This document shows positions 1 through 9,306 of a stretch of DNA of 63,761 nucleotides, one piece after another. Both the position numbers and the translations under genes were made by a program. Each line of letters starts with the position of its first letter. Position 1 is the stretch's first letter. Under the pieces are notes generated by a model, which saw nothing but the letters and a program-made list of their open reading frames with translations, ran no database searches and was not told the DNA's origin. The stretch lies in the NCBI GenBank assembly GCA_051650305.1, contig JBOFIT010000012.1:1-63761 (forward strand). The letters run 5' to 3'. Source of the stretch: JBOFDK01 sp051650305 (lineage in GTDB: Bacteria; Bacillota; Clostridia; Lachnospirales; Cellulosilyticaceae).

Positions 1-785
1 TTAGGATCTTTGTAGCGTCCTTCATCTTCTTTACCATACAGTTTTTTACGGTAAGCTTTCTGTTCTTCTTCAAGCTTTGTAAAAAGACCTCTGGAAATAT
101 AAATAGAATACGCATTTTGTGTCATTTCACTATACAAGCCTACTACAGGTACCTTTGTATTTTTCGGAGGTTTTACTTTCTGGCCGTCTTTATTCGTCAC
201 AGGCTTACCAGTCTCCCAGTCCAGCTCCGCTAAGTTAATCTCCATTGTATCTCCTGGATTGATGGTAATCGGTTCACTCATCCCATAACGTCCTGGTCGT
301 TTACCTTTTTTAGCAAATTCGCGGGCATAGCCTTGACCAAACATAATATAGTTCTTATCGCCTATCTCTGGAAGTGGTGTCCCGATATCCGCACCATAGC
401 CTAAGTCTATCAGTTCTTCTGGGTCCATTGCCACCAAATTCATAGTCCAGTTACTACGGTACTTACCTATTTCTAAATAGGCATTCATTCTTTGTTCCGG
501 TACTACACGCTGTACACCCGGCACCTTACTCAATGTTTCGACTGCCTTGTCATCAAGCTTTGGCGCCTTCGGATCATCCCAATTGTTGGGCCATACCTCG
601 ATAACTGTAAGGGAACTCATGCTTTCCATCTGCGCTCTAAAGTTAGAGTTCATAGCTATCCCTAGGGAAAGCATCAGTATAATAGAGCTTGCCCCGATAA
701 TAACACCTAATATGGTGAGAAAGGTACGAAGCTTGCGCCGCCATAAGCTTCGTATACTCATCATAATAAGATCATTAATCCTCAT
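1..785 (-). CDS. ABC transporter permease, MacB/FtsX type (partial, N-terminal part)
   Basis: About 261 codons are visible before the window edge removes the C-terminus. It begins MRINDLIMMSIRSLWRRKLR, followed by one hydrophobic helix (about residues 20-40: TILGVIIGASSIILMLSLGI) and then a long soluble extracytoplasmic region, which is the layout of the MacB periplasmic core domain. The start overlaps the stop of the preceding surface-protein gene by 11 bp, so translation is probably coupled. With the ATPase and surface protein just upstream in the same operon it forms a LolCDE/MacB-like system. This family usually handles peptides, lipoproteins or envelope stress. The substrate is not evident. 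Confidence 0.85.
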   Translation of the reverse strand, partial: MRINDLIMMSIRSLWRRKLRTFLTILGVIIGASSIILMLSLGIAMNSNFRAQMESMSSLTVIEVWPNNWDDPKAPKLDDKAVETLSKVPGVQRVVPEQRMNAYLEIGKYRSNWTMNLVAMDPEELIDLGYGADIGTPLPEIGDKNYIMFGQGYAREFAKKGKRPGRYGMSEPITINPGDTMEINLAELDWETGKPVTNKDGQKVKPPKNTKVPVVGLYSEMTQNAYSIYISRGLFTKLEEEQKAYRKKLYGKEDEGRYKDP

Positions 786-3138
786 CGAAACCTAACTCTT
801 CTTGTTTTTTACGACGTTTTTTAAGAACGAATGCAGTGATTCCTGCGGCTACTAAGGTTCCTACACCAATACCAGCAAGTAATGGCCAAGGATTTTTCTT
901 TTCTTCAACTGGTGGTAATACTTCCTCTGGTCCTGGGTTCATGCCACCTTCTGGGAATACCATTGGCTCCATCACTTCCATCTCAAAATCATGTACGATT
1001 GTCTGTACCACACCTGCCACATCTTCATACTCTACTAAGATTTGTCCTTGTAAAGTACCACCTTGATTTGGAATAATCACAGGTTCATAAGATTCTGAAG
1101 CACCTTTTTCCATCACACCAATAAACATCATATTCTCTTGTACACTAAAACCTTCGCCTACTGTCGTAATCTTAACGTTACTAATGTTTGTCTTACCTGT
1201 ATTGTAGATACGTGCCGTCATGTACGCCTCCATACCTACCTCAACTGTGTCTACTTGTACATCTGCAATCTCAAGCTTTGTCACTTGCTCTACTGGAATA
1301 CCGATATTTTCTTTGGCAGTAATCGCATTGCCTTCTTCATCTTCGTATTCCATTTCAATGGTAATTTCATAAGTCTTTGGCATAGCACTTGGAATGGTAT
1401 AAAGGGTAATGTCCTTCATCACTAATTCCCCTGGTGCCATATCTTGAATAAAGAAAGTATTACTTGCATTCACAGGTGTAAAGACGCTTCCTGTATTTTT
1501 CTCGCCTTCTTCATTTACTGTGATGTTTGCTTTTAAGTTATGTACTGATTTTTTATTGTTTGTATTTAAGAAACCTAATTGAAGATCAAATTGTTCGCCC
1601 GCTTTAACAATAACTGGCTGTGATGCATAGTTGCCAATGATTACTTTTGGCTTGCCCTTAGCTTCACCTTCTTCGCCTTCTTCTTTTTCTGGATTATCGA
1701 TGCTTACTGTTGCGTATTGACTCATGGTCACATCTTTATTGTTTAATTTGTATTCTGTTTTAATCTCAATAAGGTGTGTACCTGTAACCACATCTTTTCC
1801 TGCTGTGAACTGTACGTTAAAGCCTTGCTTGCCGCCTTTTGGAAGTTCATTGATGACAAACATATTTTTTGATTTTGGTACAATGCCTTCTGCACCTTTT
1901 ACACTTACTGTTACATTTTTAGCACCATCTTCTGCTACTACATTGAAGGCTACATTGAAAGTCTCACCTATTTTATGAATACCTGATGGCTCTTTGATAC
2001 CTTCGATGCTGATTTCTTTTGCAAAAGCTGTCGCCTGTGTATTGATATAAATAGTCTGTGTTTCTTCCTGTGTTTTTCCTAAATCATCGATGTAGCTTAA
2101 TTTAATTTGTTGTGGAATCATGGATGCACTATTGTCCACTACTTGTAAGCCAACAGAAAGTTTCTCTGTCTTGCCACTGCCTACGTTATTGATATAACGT
2201 ACGTTACTACCATCTGTTACAATGATTTTTTCATTTGGTACAAGTTCTACTTTTACATTTTTGGCAGCCACATGTCCTACGTTTTTTACATTCACTTGAA
2301 TGTTTTGAGGTTTGCCTGCTTGGAAGCCTGTAGTGTTGTTTACTGAAAGTTCAAGTGATGGTGGCATGAAGTCGCTGTCGACTTTAAGTTGAAGTGTTTT
2401 TTCCACTGCATTTTTACCATCTTTATCTGCAATTTTCACTTTAATCTTATGAATACCACGGGTTACTTTTTCATCAATATCTGCTACAAAAGTAAAGTCC
2501 TTAGACTCCCCTTTTCCAAGCTCCGGTATACTCACTTCTTTCGTCTTAATCACAATACCTTGAGAAGCTTTTTTATCTTCTAACTCGAAAGTCATCTTCC
2601 CTTGTTGTGTCGTAGCTTTGCCATTATTCATCAAACTAAATGCTACTTGTTGTCTTTCACCAGTTACTACATTAATAGTGTTTTGTGTAACCTGAATACC
2701 TTCTCCTGCTGAAACCTTTGGTTTTGCATTTGGTAGTGCAATGTTTATAGTGGCTGGATTAGTCATACCCTCATAATCCATTTCAATTGCTACACTATTC
2801 CCATTTCCGTTATACTCAAGGTTTAAAATAAAGATACTGCCATCGCCATTAATCTGTACTTCACTACGGCTAAAGTTCTCATTAACACTACCCGTCAACC
2901 CTATATATGTAATTTTATCCACCCATGAAGCATCTACTTTTAAATAAATATTAAAACGATCCCCTTGTTCTAATTCTTTATCTACAGCATCACCTTCAAT
3001 AACTAATCCTGCTGTTCCTGCACCTTCTGCTTTTGACTTTACTGTCTCTGCAAATACAGCGCCTCCCATCGGATATACCGCACTCGCTGCTAACATCCCT
3101 GCTAGCACTAAAGCTGTTAGCTTATTCTGCTTTTTCAT
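775..3138 (-). CDS. Secreted, membrane-anchored CARDB/NEW3-like surface protein of an ABC system
   Basis: About 787 residues. I chose the start MKKQNKLTALVLAGMLAASA because AAGGGAG lies just upstream; a longer in-frame start 57 bp further up has no comparable ribosome site. An N-terminal signal peptide ends near VFAETV. The body is a series of beta-rich repeats (phrases such as VKNVGHVAAKNVKVEL and IYNTGKTNISNVKI) typical of CARDB/alpha-galactosidase NEW3 domains. A C-terminal helix (about 753-772) is followed by KKRRKK, anchoring the protein with its bulk outside. It overlaps the ATPase gene upstream and the permease gene downstream. Such COG1361-type proteins commonly accompany MacB-like permeases in Clostridia. 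The function is inferred from context only. Confidence 0.8.
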   Translation of the reverse strand: MKKQNKLTALVLAGMLAASAVYPMGGAVFAETVKSKAEGAGTAGLVIEGDAVDKELEQGDRFNIYLKVDASWVDKITYIGLTGSVNENFSRSEVQINGDGSIFILNLEYNGNGNSVAIEMDYEGMTNPATINIALPNAKPKVSAGEGIQVTQNTINVVTGERQQVAFSLMNNGKATTQQGKMTFELEDKKASQGIVIKTKEVSIPELGKGESKDFTFVADIDEKVTRGIHKIKVKIADKDGKNAVEKTLQLKVDSDFMPPSLELSVNNTTGFQAGKPQNIQVNVKNVGHVAAKNVKVELVPNEKIIVTDGSNVRYINNVGSGKTEKLSVGLQVVDNSASMIPQQIKLSYIDDLGKTQEETQTIYINTQATAFAKEISIEGIKEPSGIHKIGETFNVAFNVVAEDGAKNVTVSVKGAEGIVPKSKNMFVINELPKGGKQGFNVQFTAGKDVVTGTHLIEIKTEYKLNNKDVTMSQYATVSIDNPEKEEGEEGEAKGKPKVIIGNYASQPVIVKAGEQFDLQLGFLNTNNKKSVHNLKANITVNEEGEKNTGSVFTPVNASNTFFIQDMAPGELVMKDITLYTIPSAMPKTYEITIEMEYEDEEGNAITAKENIGIPVEQVTKLEIADVQVDTVEVGMEAYMTARIYNTGKTNISNVKITTVGEGFSVQENMMFIGVMEKGASESYEPVIIPNQGGTLQGQILVEYEDVAGVVQTIVHDFEMEVMEPMVFPEGGMNPGPEEVLPPVEEKKNPWPLLAGIGVGTLVAAGITAFVLKKRRKKQEELGFDED

Positions 3139-3847
3139 ATACAATCTCCCTTCCTTCTTCTGTATTCGATTCAATCTTATGGATATTACCATCAATCAGT
3201 GTAATAACTTTATTTGCATAATCTGCAATCTCTGGATCATGGGATACGATGATAAGCGTCTGATCGTACTGCTTCGCAATCCCTGTAATCATTTCCATGA
3301 CCTCGATGGTTGTGTGGGTATCCAAGTTCCCTGTAGGCTCATCTGCAAAAAGGATGGCTGGTTTATTCACAAAGGCTCTGGCGATACTTACTCTCTGCTG
3401 CTGGCCACCACTCATTTCCTTTGGCTTATGATGAAGCCTCGTTCCCAGTCCTACGGCTTGTAGCATCTCCTTCGCGATCTTATCCCTCTCTTTTTTAGGT
3501 ATCCCTTGAAAAATAAGGGGTAACGATACATTTTCCAATGCCGTTAAAGATGGAATAAGGTTATACGACTGAAACACGAACCCTACGTATTTTTGTCTAA
3601 AAATCGCAAGCTGTGCCTCATCTAGCTGCTCCATATGCTTGCCTCTTAGCTTGATAATCCCTTTGGTAGGCTTTTCTAAACCTGCCAGCATATTAAGTAG
3701 TGTGGACTTTCCCGAACCTGATGTGCCAAACAAACAGCAAATCTCACCTTTTTTAATGGAGAGGCTTACGTCATCTAATGCCACAATCTTTTCTTTACCC
3801 ATACGGTAAACTTTTCTTAGGCTTTGCACCTCTATTATATTTTCCAA
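3122..3847 (-). CDS. ABC transporter ATP-binding protein (LolD/MacB family)
   Basis: A 241-residue ATPase. Visible motifs are Walker A GTSGSGKST (about 41-49), signature MSGGQQQR, and Walker B ILFADEPTGNLD with a following H-loop (IIVSHDPE). I placed the start at the TTG encoding the first residue of (L)ENIIEVQSLRKVY, because AGGAGGG sits 5 bp before it. An upstream in-frame TTG (position 3871) would put that ribosome site inside the gene. The stop overlaps the surface-protein start, and the permease follows, so the three form one operon. It energises the MacB-type permease at the cytoplasmic face. Confidence 0.9.
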   Translation of the reverse strand: MENIIEVQSLRKVYRMGKEKIVALDDVSLSIKKGEICCLFGTSGSGKSTLLNMLAGLEKPTKGIIKLRGKHMEQLDEAQLAIFRQKYVGFVFQSYNLIPSLTALENVSLPLIFQGIPKKERDKIAKEMLQAVGLGTRLHHKPKEMSGGQQQRVSIARAFVNKPAILFADEPTGNLDTHTTIEVMEMITGIAKQYDQTLIIVSHDPEIADYANKVITLIDGNIHKIESNTEEGREIVYEKAE

Positions 3848-3912
3848 CTTATCCCTCCTCGCTGTTGGCAACTTATTTAAGTATAGTATAACCTTCCTGG
3901 TTTTTCTAGTTT

Positions 3913-3940
3913 TTAAGACAATTCTTAAGATTTTTTAAGA
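3913..3940 (-). promoter_or_regulatory. Three TTAAGA direct repeats upstream of the ABC operon
   Basis: On the plus strand TTAAGA occurs at 3913, 3925 and 3935, so the repeat starts are spaced 12 and 10 bp, about one helical turn. They lie about 65-95 bp before the TTG start of the ATPase gene, and a TATACT-like -10 candidate (minus strand) lies between. Spaced direct hexamers are typical of OmpR/PhoB-family response regulators, which often control MacB-like ABC systems. No regulator gene adjoins, so binding is inference. Confidence 0.35.
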
Positions 3941-3945
3941 ACTAC

Positions 3946-4000
3946 AAAAAAAACTGCCCCCTTTTAAGACGCAATGCGCCAAAAAAAGTTGCAGTTTTTT
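3946..4000 (-). terminator. Terminator after the S8 protease operon
   Basis: On the minus strand AAAAAACTGC (overlapping the protease stop codon) pairs with GCAGTTTTTT about 33 bases further on. The enclosed sequence carries an imperfect GCGCA/TGCGT hairpin, and the structure ends in a T tract. It separates the protease genes from the ABC operon. Confidence 0.65.
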
Positions 4001-5735
4001 ACATATTTAATGATCGTCTAAGTAAATCCATCGTATTTTTAAGACAAAGTTTTCCATACCCCCACTTGATATCTGGATAAGTGACCCCTTTAACATCTCT
4101 TCTGGCACCTCTTAGCAAGTAAGTCCGTACATACTCTCCGTACAAGAAAGCATTCCTACCTTCTACAATCCCCCACTGCATCATCAACGCCACAGCTCCT
4201 GTCACATGAGGAGTTGCCATACTGGTACCACTTAGTGCACGGTACCCTCCAGTATTACTCACTGCCAAGATATCCACTCCTGGTGCCACCAAGTCCGGCT
4301 TGATACTTTGATTGGTCCGTGTATAGCCTTGCCCACTAAATCCCGCTATTTGATTGGTGATGGCATTATATGCCCCTACTGTGATCACATTGGATGCAGT
4401 AGATGGCGTCGTCACTGTAACTTGTGGCGTCGCTTGCACAAAAAATGTCGTATCCCCTGATTGTTCCGACGTTTCTCCCCATACATTGTACTGCCCATTT
4501 ACCACACTGTCACCATAAACGCGCCCTTGCCATACGCCTTCATTAATCGACTTCCCACCTTCTCCTAGTAGATACACTGCAAACTCAATGTCCCCATTAA
4601 GAGGTGATGGCCCAGCAAAGCTCACATAAACAATGGTATCTCCTAAGACGTACCGGCTGGCTGGTTGATTGTAGTAAATTCTCGGCGTCTTAGCACCATT
4701 GGGTGCTACAATTTCAAAAGATAAAAGGTCTATAAAGCTTTGCCACACAGAAAAATGATATTCTTTTTTATTTGGCCCTATATTCACCTCAAAGACACTG
4801 GGGCTTTCAGCCGTTACTTTCCCTTGAAAATGCCCTCTTGCTGCCCCTTCATTACCCGCTCCCACCACAATATTGGTTTTCCAAACCTGGGATAAATCAT
4901 CTAGATATTGTTCAATCAAAGACTTCCCATCATGGGACCCTTCATTCATCCCTAAACTTATATTCACAGCTATGGGCATTCCTAGTTCTCTGGCTTTTTC
5001 CACCACGTATTTAGCCCCTAGCATAATGTCCACTGTCCGTACAATTTCCGACTTACCAGGACTTGCCAGCTTTACAATGACAAAGGTGGCTTCTGGTGCT
5101 GCCCCTACATTCCGACCTCTAGATCCTCGCCCATTCCCGCCTGCAATGCCCGCCACGTGACTTCCATGGCCCACACTATCTTCACTAGGTACGATGGCAA
5201 ATTGCTCACTTCTAGTGGGCTGCCGCAAAGCTTCATTGATTTCCTCACTTGTGTACTCCGTCCCCTCATTAAACCCTAGCGGCGGTTTCCCCTGAATCCC
5301 TTGATCCCATAAGTATGCAATCCGTGTAGTGCCATCGGCATTACGAAAATCCGGATGCTGATATAAGATTCCGGAATCCACAATACCTAAAAGTACACCT
5401 TTTCCTGTAAGACCATAGCTATTTTGTGCCTGCACAGAACGAATACATGCAGCTTTCATACTTTCTGCTACATTGTATACAAAACTTTTAGGTGCTTCCA
5501 TGTATTCCACTTCTGTATAGGTGAGCAAATTCTTCACCTTATCAAAAGGAATACGCACCGCTGCATATTTCTCACTGATGATTTGTGTGATGCCACCTTC
5601 CTTAGCTACAATCTTTTCGATATCTCCATTGTATTTCACAATGACTTGCTGCTCTCTATCTGGTAGTAAGGATGCTTCATTGTTTGCCACAATGGCAAGC
5701 TCTATATTGAGCTTCGCGTCTGTTTTCGGATCCAT
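3999..5735 (-). CDS. S8 family (subtilisin-like, Csp-type) serine protease, third gene of trio
   Basis: 578 residues. The catalytic triad is intact: D120 (GIVDSGI), H190 (GHGSHVAG) and S505 (SGTSMATPH), with oxyanion Asn in VVGAGNEG. A short N-terminal prodomain-like region (about 1-95) precedes the protease fold. A large insert between the Asn and Ser blocks (about 300-450) fits the jelly-roll of clostridial Csp proteases. There is no signal peptide, as for Csp proteins packaged into spores. AAGGAGAGG precedes the ATG, and it lies 17 bp after the second protease gene. It might activate a cortex hydrolase at germination or be an intracellular protease; no sleC-like gene is present in the window. 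Family assignment is firm, role inferred. Confidence 0.85.
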   Translation of the reverse strand: MDPKTDAKLNIELAIVANNEASLLPDREQQVIVKYNGDIEKIVAKEGGITQIISEKYAAVRIPFDKVKNLLTYTEVEYMEAPKSFVYNVAESMKAACIRSVQAQNSYGLTGKGVLLGIVDSGILYQHPDFRNADGTTRIAYLWDQGIQGKPPLGFNEGTEYTSEEINEALRQPTRSEQFAIVPSEDSVGHGSHVAGIAGGNGRGSRGRNVGAAPEATFVIVKLASPGKSEIVRTVDIMLGAKYVVEKARELGMPIAVNISLGMNEGSHDGKSLIEQYLDDLSQVWKTNIVVGAGNEGAARGHFQGKVTAESPSVFEVNIGPNKKEYHFSVWQSFIDLLSFEIVAPNGAKTPRIYYNQPASRYVLGDTIVYVSFAGPSPLNGDIEFAVYLLGEGGKSINEGVWQGRVYGDSVVNGQYNVWGETSEQSGDTTFFVQATPQVTVTTPSTASNVITVGAYNAITNQIAGFSGQGYTRTNQSIKPDLVAPGVDILAVSNTGGYRALSGTSMATPHVTGAVALMMQWGIVEGRNAFLYGEYVRTYLLRGARRDVKGVTYPDIKWGYGKLCLKNTMDLLRRSLNM

Positions 5736-5752
5736 ACGCCACCTCTCCTTCT

Positions 5753-7528
5753 CTAGCTATATTGCTGTTTTAAAGCTTCCAGTGCTTTTTCTACACACAA
5801 TATGCCATAACCCCATGTTTTATTAGGATACGGCTGATTTTGTATCGGTCTTAAGGCTGTTTTGATAGCAAATGCTTTAAGTGCTTCACCATATAGGTAG
5901 GCATCTGGCTTTTTCTGTCTGCCATAATCCATCATCAAGGCATAGGCCCCTGCCATAAAAGCTGCTGCTACACTGGTCCCTGAAACTGTGGCATAACCAT
6001 TGTTCCTTAGACTTGTAGGGGCAATCACACCAACCCCAGGCGCTACTAAGTCAGGCTTCACTAAGTTCCCCAAAGTATATCCTCTTCCACTGAAAGGTGC
6101 ACTTTGATTGGTCAAACCGTTGAATGCTCCTACCGTTGTAGCGAACTGGGTGGTTCCCGGTATCGTCAGGGTTTGTAAAGGGTCCGGGTCCAAAAACCTG
6201 GTGAGGCGTTGAATAGGATTAAGGGATGTACCCCATATATTGTATTGCCCCACCACAATCTCTTCACCATATAAGATAATTTCCCAAATACCCGTAGCCA
6301 CTTCATCACTTTCAAACTTATCAATTAATACATTGATTTGATGCAAGTTAGAAACACTATTAGGCCCAATATAATTAATCAAAATGCTATTGCCACCTAT
6401 TTGTGCACTACTATTGGTTTGTCGTATATCAATTCGACCTGTACTTTCCCCACTAGGGGCCTTCACTTCTATTCCTATTGTATCTTCAATACCATAAACC
6501 ACCGTAAAAAAATAATACGGCTGCTCACTATCAACAAATACATCTTTTGCCTGTCTCTCTCCTTTTTTAAGCACGCCACTTGTATGACTTTCTTTATTAG
6601 CTAAATTCCCCGCACCCACAGATAAATTTGCTTTCCACCCGATAAGCGATTGGGATATATACACTTCTAGCGCATTTTGCCCATCATGCAAGCCTTCATT
6701 GAGGCCATACCCAATGACAATACTGACTGGTTTTCTAAGTCTAACGGCTTCCTCCAAAATATACTGAATGCCCATCATCACTTCTCCTATATTAGGCCCT
6801 CGGTTCTGACCATCAGTCGTTACTTCTTGTCTTCCAGCCTTCACTACAATCAGCTCACTTTTAGGTGCCATGCCCTTATACCTTCCATTCAGTGCCTTGC
6901 CATTTCCAGCCGCAATACCTGCTACAGCCGTTCCATGCCCTAGCACATCAGTACTGGGTACTTCTTTTAAACTTTCACTTTTTGTTTCAGCTTTTAACGC
7001 CTGATTGATTGCTTCTCTGGTATAAACGACACCATATTTTCCGTCCACCATCTCACCTTGGGATTGATCCCATAAAGAGACAATTCTTGTGGTCCCATCT
7101 TCATTACGAAAATCCTGATGAAAATAGTCAATCCCTGAGTCCACAACACCTATAAGCACACCTTCTCCTTGCACATTAAACCCTTGTGGAGTATAAACCC
7201 GCTCATTCATACAAATGGCATTAAAACTGGCATCTAGCACGTATTCTACCAACGGAGGCAGTTCCAAGTAAATCACATTACTTTCCTGACTTAAAGCTTC
7301 TATTTGATTACGGTTCACTTGTACATAGGCAAAACTTCCATTGATGGGATAAATCTGTAAGTTATATTTCTCTTTAAGCACTTCTAAATCCTCATAATAC
7401 CTTACAATCAAATACCATGCCTGGGCTGATTTATCTTGGCCTGTTAAGTTTTTAAAAACATCATCGGAAATCAGTCGTGGATAGAGCAAAGTCATTTGTA
7501 GTAAGCCACTTAATTTACTTAAGTCCAT
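5753..7528 (-). CDS. S8 family (subtilisin-like, Csp-type) serine protease, second gene of trio
   Basis: 591 residues, same architecture as its neighbours. The triad is D130 (GVVDSGIDY), H198 (GHGTAVAG) and S519 (SGTSVAAAF), with Asn in SVGAGNLAN. The region after the serine reads AAAFMAG instead of the common ATPHV, a variation also found in Csp-like enzymes. The N-terminal 110 residues resemble a retained prodomain and there is no secretion signal. The start ATG follows GGAGGTGATGAG. The gene lies 11 bp after the first protease and 17 bp before the third, so the three are co-transcribed. In Clostridioides difficile some Csp paralogues have lost the triad; here it is complete. Confidence 0.85.
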   Translation of the reverse strand: MDLSKLSGLLQMTLLYPRLISDDVFKNLTGQDKSAQAWYLIVRYYEDLEVLKEKYNLQIYPINGSFAYVQVNRNQIEALSQESNVIYLELPPLVEYVLDASFNAICMNERVYTPQGFNVQGEGVLIGVVDSGIDYFHQDFRNEDGTTRIVSLWDQSQGEMVDGKYGVVYTREAINQALKAETKSESLKEVPSTDVLGHGTAVAGIAAGNGKALNGRYKGMAPKSELIVVKAGRQEVTTDGQNRGPNIGEVMMGIQYILEEAVRLRKPVSIVIGYGLNEGLHDGQNALEVYISQSLIGWKANLSVGAGNLANKESHTSGVLKKGERQAKDVFVDSEQPYYFFTVVYGIEDTIGIEVKAPSGESTGRIDIRQTNSSAQIGGNSILINYIGPNSVSNLHQINVLIDKFESDEVATGIWEIILYGEEIVVGQYNIWGTSLNPIQRLTRFLDPDPLQTLTIPGTTQFATTVGAFNGLTNQSAPFSGRGYTLGNLVKPDLVAPGVGVIAPTSLRNNGYATVSGTSVAAAFMAGAYALMMDYGRQKKPDAYLYGEALKAFAIKTALRPIQNQPYPNKTWGYGILCVEKALEALKQQYS

Positions 7529-7539
7529 CTCATCACCTC

Positions 7540-9213
7540 CTACACTTCTAAAATACTATTCTTCAAATTGAGCATGCCATAGCCAGTGACGTTATTTGGA
7601 TAAGTCTGTGTGGGACTTCGGGTTGCACCTCTTATAAGTAGTGTCTTAGCAACCCGCGTATTGATTGCTTTTAGATTCCCCTCCAGTACTGCCCATTCTA
7701 ATAAAAGCGCACATGCTGATGTGGTAATGGCTGCTGAGATACTCGTGCCCGTCGCCTTTGTATAGCCTCCTGAAAGATTCGGTCCTGTGACATTTACCCC
7801 CGGTGCAATAAGATCCGGCCGTATGGTCATATTTCTTGTAGGTCCCCTTCCTGATGCTGCATAGACACTATTGTCTGCATTGTTATACGCCCCTACTACG
7901 ATAACTGCCTCTGACGTAGCCGGAATACATACTGTTGTGAAAGCTTCCGGCTTTAGAAAACGTGTATTATTAAGGATAAAACCTTCTCTTGGCAGCCATG
8001 CATTATACTCCCCATCCACCACCTTTTCCCCATACACCGTAAACTGCCAAATCCCCGGTGTAGGTGTTGCTAAACGAATGGTGATAAGCTGATCTCCTGT
8101 CCCAATATCAAACTGTGTATACGTTACTGTGATACGGGTTGGTTCTAATGGAAATTTAAAAGTATGCTCGTTCCCGATATCTATGGGTATTTTATCTATA
8201 TTACTTCCTAAGGGCGTTGAAAAAGAAAGTGTCAAAATATCAGGCCGGTTAATCCATATGTTAATAAAGACACCTGTTTCCTTCTCTGCCACATTTACCT
8301 CAAAACTTTGACTCTCCCCTTCCTTAATCGTATTTTTATAATGATGCCCTTGATTGGCTTCATTCCCTGCCGATAACACAAACACCAAATCTTCATAAGA
8401 TGAAACCTCATTAAGGTAACGTTCCACCACACTACTTCCATTGTGTCCCCCCTCATTACCACCAATGCTCGTGCAAATAGCCATTGGCTTTCTAAGCTTT
8501 CTAGCAATGTCGATAAGGTATTTTAGTGCTGCTAAATAATCTGTATCTTGGTACGCGATAGCATCTGGTTCTATCAAGTAATACTCCCGCAAATACTGCT
8601 TTGCTGGCCTTAGTTTAACCACTGCTAACATTGCCTCTGGTGCCCCACCTATGTACGCCTCTTCTCCCGACCGATCATTTCCTGCCATCACACCTGCCAA
8701 AAACGTCCCATGCCCAATCTCATCTTTGCTAGGTACCACACTGTATGGATCAGGGGCTTTAAGCGCTTCATTAAGCTGCTCTTCTGTATAGGCTGTTCCG
8801 TATTTAAAATTAGGGGTACCTTCTCCTTGTATGGTTTGATCCCACAATGTAACAATACGTGTTGTCTGATCTTCATACTGAAACAAAGGATTGGTATACT
8901 CAATTCCCGTATCAATAACCCCTATTAAAATCCCTTCTCCTCTTAATTGGCCATAAGGATAATTATGAAAATAAGTAATATTACTTGCCACTAACCCACT
9001 TTCCACATTAAGTCCATATAAAGTAGGCATAAAAATAGATTGTATCTCTTGTTTGAAAGTTTGGAATTCCCCTTCTCCCTCTGGTGGTACAGATAAAATA
9101 GACGTACGTGATGAGATTGAATCAAATATTAAGTTAGGAAAACGTTTTGAATACTCGTCATAATCAATCAATGCATCTACCAAATAATTTTTTATTTGCT
9201 CATATTCTTTCAC
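7540..9213 (-). CDS. S8 family (subtilisin-like, Csp-type) serine protease, first gene of trio
   Basis: 557 residues. The triad is D101 (GVIDTGIEY), H168 (GHGTFLAG) and S491 (TGTSISAAI), with oxyanion Asn in VLSAGNEA. Translation starts at GTG with AGAAGG about 9 bp upstream. It shares with the other two the DGTTRI/DQTTRI-x-x-LWDQ segment after the Asp and a C-terminal GYG-L motif. It is the first gene of the operon. A weak sigma-G-like element (GAATA, 17 bp, TATCTTA) can be drawn upstream but overlaps the preceding terminator, so the promoter is uncertain. Confidence 0.85.
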   Translation of the reverse strand: MKEYEQIKNYLVDALIDYDEYSKRFPNLIFDSISSRTSILSVPPEGEGEFQTFKQEIQSIFMPTLYGLNVESGLVASNITYFHNYPYGQLRGEGILIGVIDTGIEYTNPLFQYEDQTTRIVTLWDQTIQGEGTPNFKYGTAYTEEQLNEALKAPDPYSVVPSKDEIGHGTFLAGVMAGNDRSGEEAYIGGAPEAMLAVVKLRPAKQYLREYYLIEPDAIAYQDTDYLAALKYLIDIARKLRKPMAICTSIGGNEGGHNGSSVVERYLNEVSSYEDLVFVLSAGNEANQGHHYKNTIKEGESQSFEVNVAEKETGVFINIWINRPDILTLSFSTPLGSNIDKIPIDIGNEHTFKFPLEPTRITVTYTQFDIGTGDQLITIRLATPTPGIWQFTVYGEKVVDGEYNAWLPREGFILNNTRFLKPEAFTTVCIPATSEAVIVVGAYNNADNSVYAASGRGPTRNMTIRPDLIAPGVNVTGPNLSGGYTKATGTSISAAITTSACALLLEWAVLEGNLKAINTRVAKTLLIRGATRSPTQTYPNNVTGYGMLNLKNSILEV

Positions 9214-9242
9214 TCAGCGGACCTTCTTTCTTTATTCCCAAA

Positions 9243-9279
9243 CAAAAAAGCTCACTATCCATTAAGATATTGAGCTTTA
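9243..9279 (-). terminator. Terminator after the hydrolase gene
   Basis: On the minus strand AAAGCTCA pairs with TGAGCTTT across a 16-base loop and is followed by further T residues. It ends the exonuclease-hydrolase unit just before the protease operon. Confidence 0.7.
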
Positions 9280-9306
9280 GTAAAAGTATTCTTTTTATTT
9301 TATGTG

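Noticed and set aside
775..785. Frameshift between surface protein and permease genes
   Set aside because: The 11-bp overlap is a normal coupled start; both products have complete expected ends.
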